64,000 nucleotides of DNA, from the NCBI GenBank assembly GCA_016780345.1, contig JADHLZ010000001.1, positions 49,142-113,141 of the forward strand, read 5' to 3'. This stretch comes from Flavobacteriaceae bacterium (lineage in GTDB: Bacteria > Bacteroidota > Bacteroidia > Flavobacteriales > Flavobacteriaceae). Below the pieces are notes generated by a model, which did no database searches, had not been told where the DNA came from, and worked only from the letters and a program-made list of their open reading frames with translations. A program made the translations under genes and the position numbers. Below, in pieces: positions 62,918-64,000 of the stretch (positions within the stretch are counted from its first letter, which is position 1; every line of letters starts with the position of its first letter).

Positions 62918-63373
62918 TTATTTATTAGTTTTTTTTGCAACTGGCTTTTTAGCAGCTGGCTTTTTAGTAATTGGCTTTTTCGCAACAGTTTTTTTAGTCG
63001 AAGTTTCATCATTAATAGAAACTTCATTTTTAACCTTAGATTCAACTTTAGTTTTATTAGAACTTTCTAATATGTTTTGAACTAATATTTGAGTTAAAGC
63101 TTGTCTATGACCATTCTTAACTTTGTAGCCTTTTCTTCTTTTCTTTTTAAATACAATTACCTTGTCGTCTTTCAAGTGTTTAACAATTTTAGCTTCAACA
63201 CTAGCGCCGCTAATAGTTGGATTGCCAATTGAAATTTTTCCTGAATTGTCTAGCATTAAAATATTGTCAAAACTTACATTTGAACCTTCTTTACCCTCAA
63301 GTCTATTAACATAGACTTTTTGGTCCTTTTCAACTTTAAATTGTTGACCTGCTATTTCTACAACTGCGTACAT
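62918..63373 (-). CDS. rplU: 50S ribosomal protein L21 with Lys/Ala/Pro-rich C-terminal tail
   Basis: Residues 1-100 are the normal L21 fold (MYAVVEIAGQQFKVEKDQKVYVNRL, KKKRRKGYKVKNGHRQALT). After it comes a tail of about 50 residues (NESTKT... style, then KKPITKKPAAKKPVAKKTNK) with repeated AKKP units, similar to histone-H1-like tails. A strong promoter is upstream. The tail is extra to the basic ribosomal function. Confidence 0.97.
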   Translation of the reverse strand: MYAVVEIAGQQFKVEKDQKVYVNRLEGKEGSNVSFDNILMLDNSGKISIGNPTISGASVEAKIVKHLKDDKVIVFKKKRRKGYKVKNGHRQALTQILVQNILESSNKTKVESKVKNEVSINDETSTKKTVAKKPITKKPAAKKPVAKKTNK

Positions 63374-63397
63374 GATAGTATTTTATTAAAATGTGTG

Positions 63398-63429
63398 CAA
63401 ATATACAAGGATTGAGTATATATAACAAA
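63398..63429 (-). promoter_or_regulatory. Promoter of rplU-rpmA
   Basis: On the minus strand TTTG (63426-63429), 20 bases, TATATTTG (63398-63405), an ideal Bacteroidota promoter. The rplU ATG is 25 bases further on. Confidence 0.75.
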
Positions 63430-63476
63430 AATTAGCACTAAAATATGGGTATGATATATTTTAAATTAAACTTAAA

Positions 63477-64000
63477 TTATTTATTTGATGTCTTATTTGC
63501 TAAATAAACTCCAAAAAAAATAATAATTGTGGCAAACAACTGATTTAATGTAAAAATTTCACCGTCTAAAAGACCCCAAAATAAAGCAATAATAGGAATT
63601 ATATAGGTTACTGATGAAGCAAATACTGGTGAAGCTATTTGAACAAACTTATTAAACAATATTTTGGCAAATACAGTTCCAATAATTGATAAAATCAATA
63701 TATAAAGCAAAGCATCAAAAACATTTTGATTTTCTAAATCAATTTGTTTATAATCAGTAAATAAAAAAATTACAATTGAAAATGGTAATATAAATACAAA
63801 ATTTCCAACAGCTATTGCAACAGCTGAAACATTCTGGAGATAAACTTTTAATAAATTTACTTGTATGGCATAGAGAAAAGAAGCAAAAAGAATGAAAAAA
63901 ATATACATCAAATTTTGATTAGGATTAATAATTTAACCTTGATACATTAATAATACTGATCCAATAAGACCTAAAATGACACCAAAAATTTGTTTGGAAT
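63477..64000 (-). pseudogene. EamA/DMT-family transporter interrupted by an in-frame TAA
   Basis: The minus strand from the right edge reads SKQIFGVILGLIGSVLLMYQG, then TAA (63933-63935), then continues in the same frame IINPNQNLMYIFFILFASFLYAIQVNLLKVYLQ to the end at 63477. The two sides together resemble the middle and second half of a ten-helix EamA permease. The second half (from a TTG at 63911 or ATG at 63908) could be made alone as a five-helix fragment of 144 residues. I interpret it as a broken gene; the first half lies mostly beyond the window. Confidence 0.7.

Overview
The window is a very AT-rich, densely packed bacterial chromosome segment. It fits the Bacteroidota, most likely a marine member of the Flavobacteriaceae with a compact genome. 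Supporting signs are TonB-dependent receptors with carboxypeptidase-like N-terminal domains, a GLPGLI protein, a type IX (Por) secretion sorting domain, DUF3127 and DUF3098 proteins, a bifunctional DAHP synthase-chorismate mutase, SAM-II and TPP riboswitches, and promoters of the Bacteroidota type (-33 TTTG, -7 TAnnTTTG) with almost no Shine-Dalgarno sequences. I see no tRNA, rRNA, CRISPR array, insertion sequence or phage gene.

Layout. 1-6326 (minus strand): dnaG (cut by the window edge), a polyprenyl synthetase, rlmN, queA, aroA and a MazG-like pyrophosphohydrolase. 6489-12730: an iron-uptake island with fbpCBA, a divergent TonB receptor, a small protein with two four-cysteine modules, and three matching inverted repeats that look like one iron-type operator. 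12770-18247 (minus): pheA, an aromatic aminotransferase, tyrA, DAHP synthase/chorismate mutase, rsgA and dtd. This run is preceded by a Tyr/Phe-rich leader peptide and a mutually exclusive hairpin pair, a classical attenuator. 18265-20721: metY-metX under a SAM-II riboswitch. 20726-25414: an envelope cluster (beta-barrel-like protein, TonB-type receptor, GLPGLI protein). 25527-34310: deoxynucleoside kinase, membrane pyrophosphatase, pdhB, etfBA behind a 28-bp perfect palindrome, bifunctional nuclease, NupC transporter, thyA.

34461-40440 holds a 1416-residue secreted protein, a lipoprotein and a class V aminotransferase. 40496-47844: a membrane-anchored dihydrofolate reductase fusion, fabD, a DegT aminotransferase, waaA, a secreted two-repeat protein, surE, lpxB and an Lrp-type regulator. 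47837-55563: a SemiSWEET, leuS, ftsX (its 5' end is out of frame across an A9 run), DUF3098, uppP, truB, aat, DUF3127, a HIT protein and greA. 55661-62592: a Rieske-like lipoprotein lacking both cluster histidines, a His/Asp-rich TonB receptor with a small Cys/His secreted protein (probable metal uptake), a TonB receptor behind a TPP riboswitch (probable thiamin uptake), a NadR-type kinase, a PnuC-type transporter and a phosphopantetheinyl transferase. 62642-63373: rpmA and rplU. The right edge carries an EamA transporter interrupted by an in-frame stop.

The common theme is biosynthesis of aromatic amino acids, methionine, folate/thymidylate and envelope components, combined with scavenging of iron, another metal and thiamin. 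RNA-level control is unusually visible: one peptide attenuator, two riboswitches and a possible greA leader hairpin.
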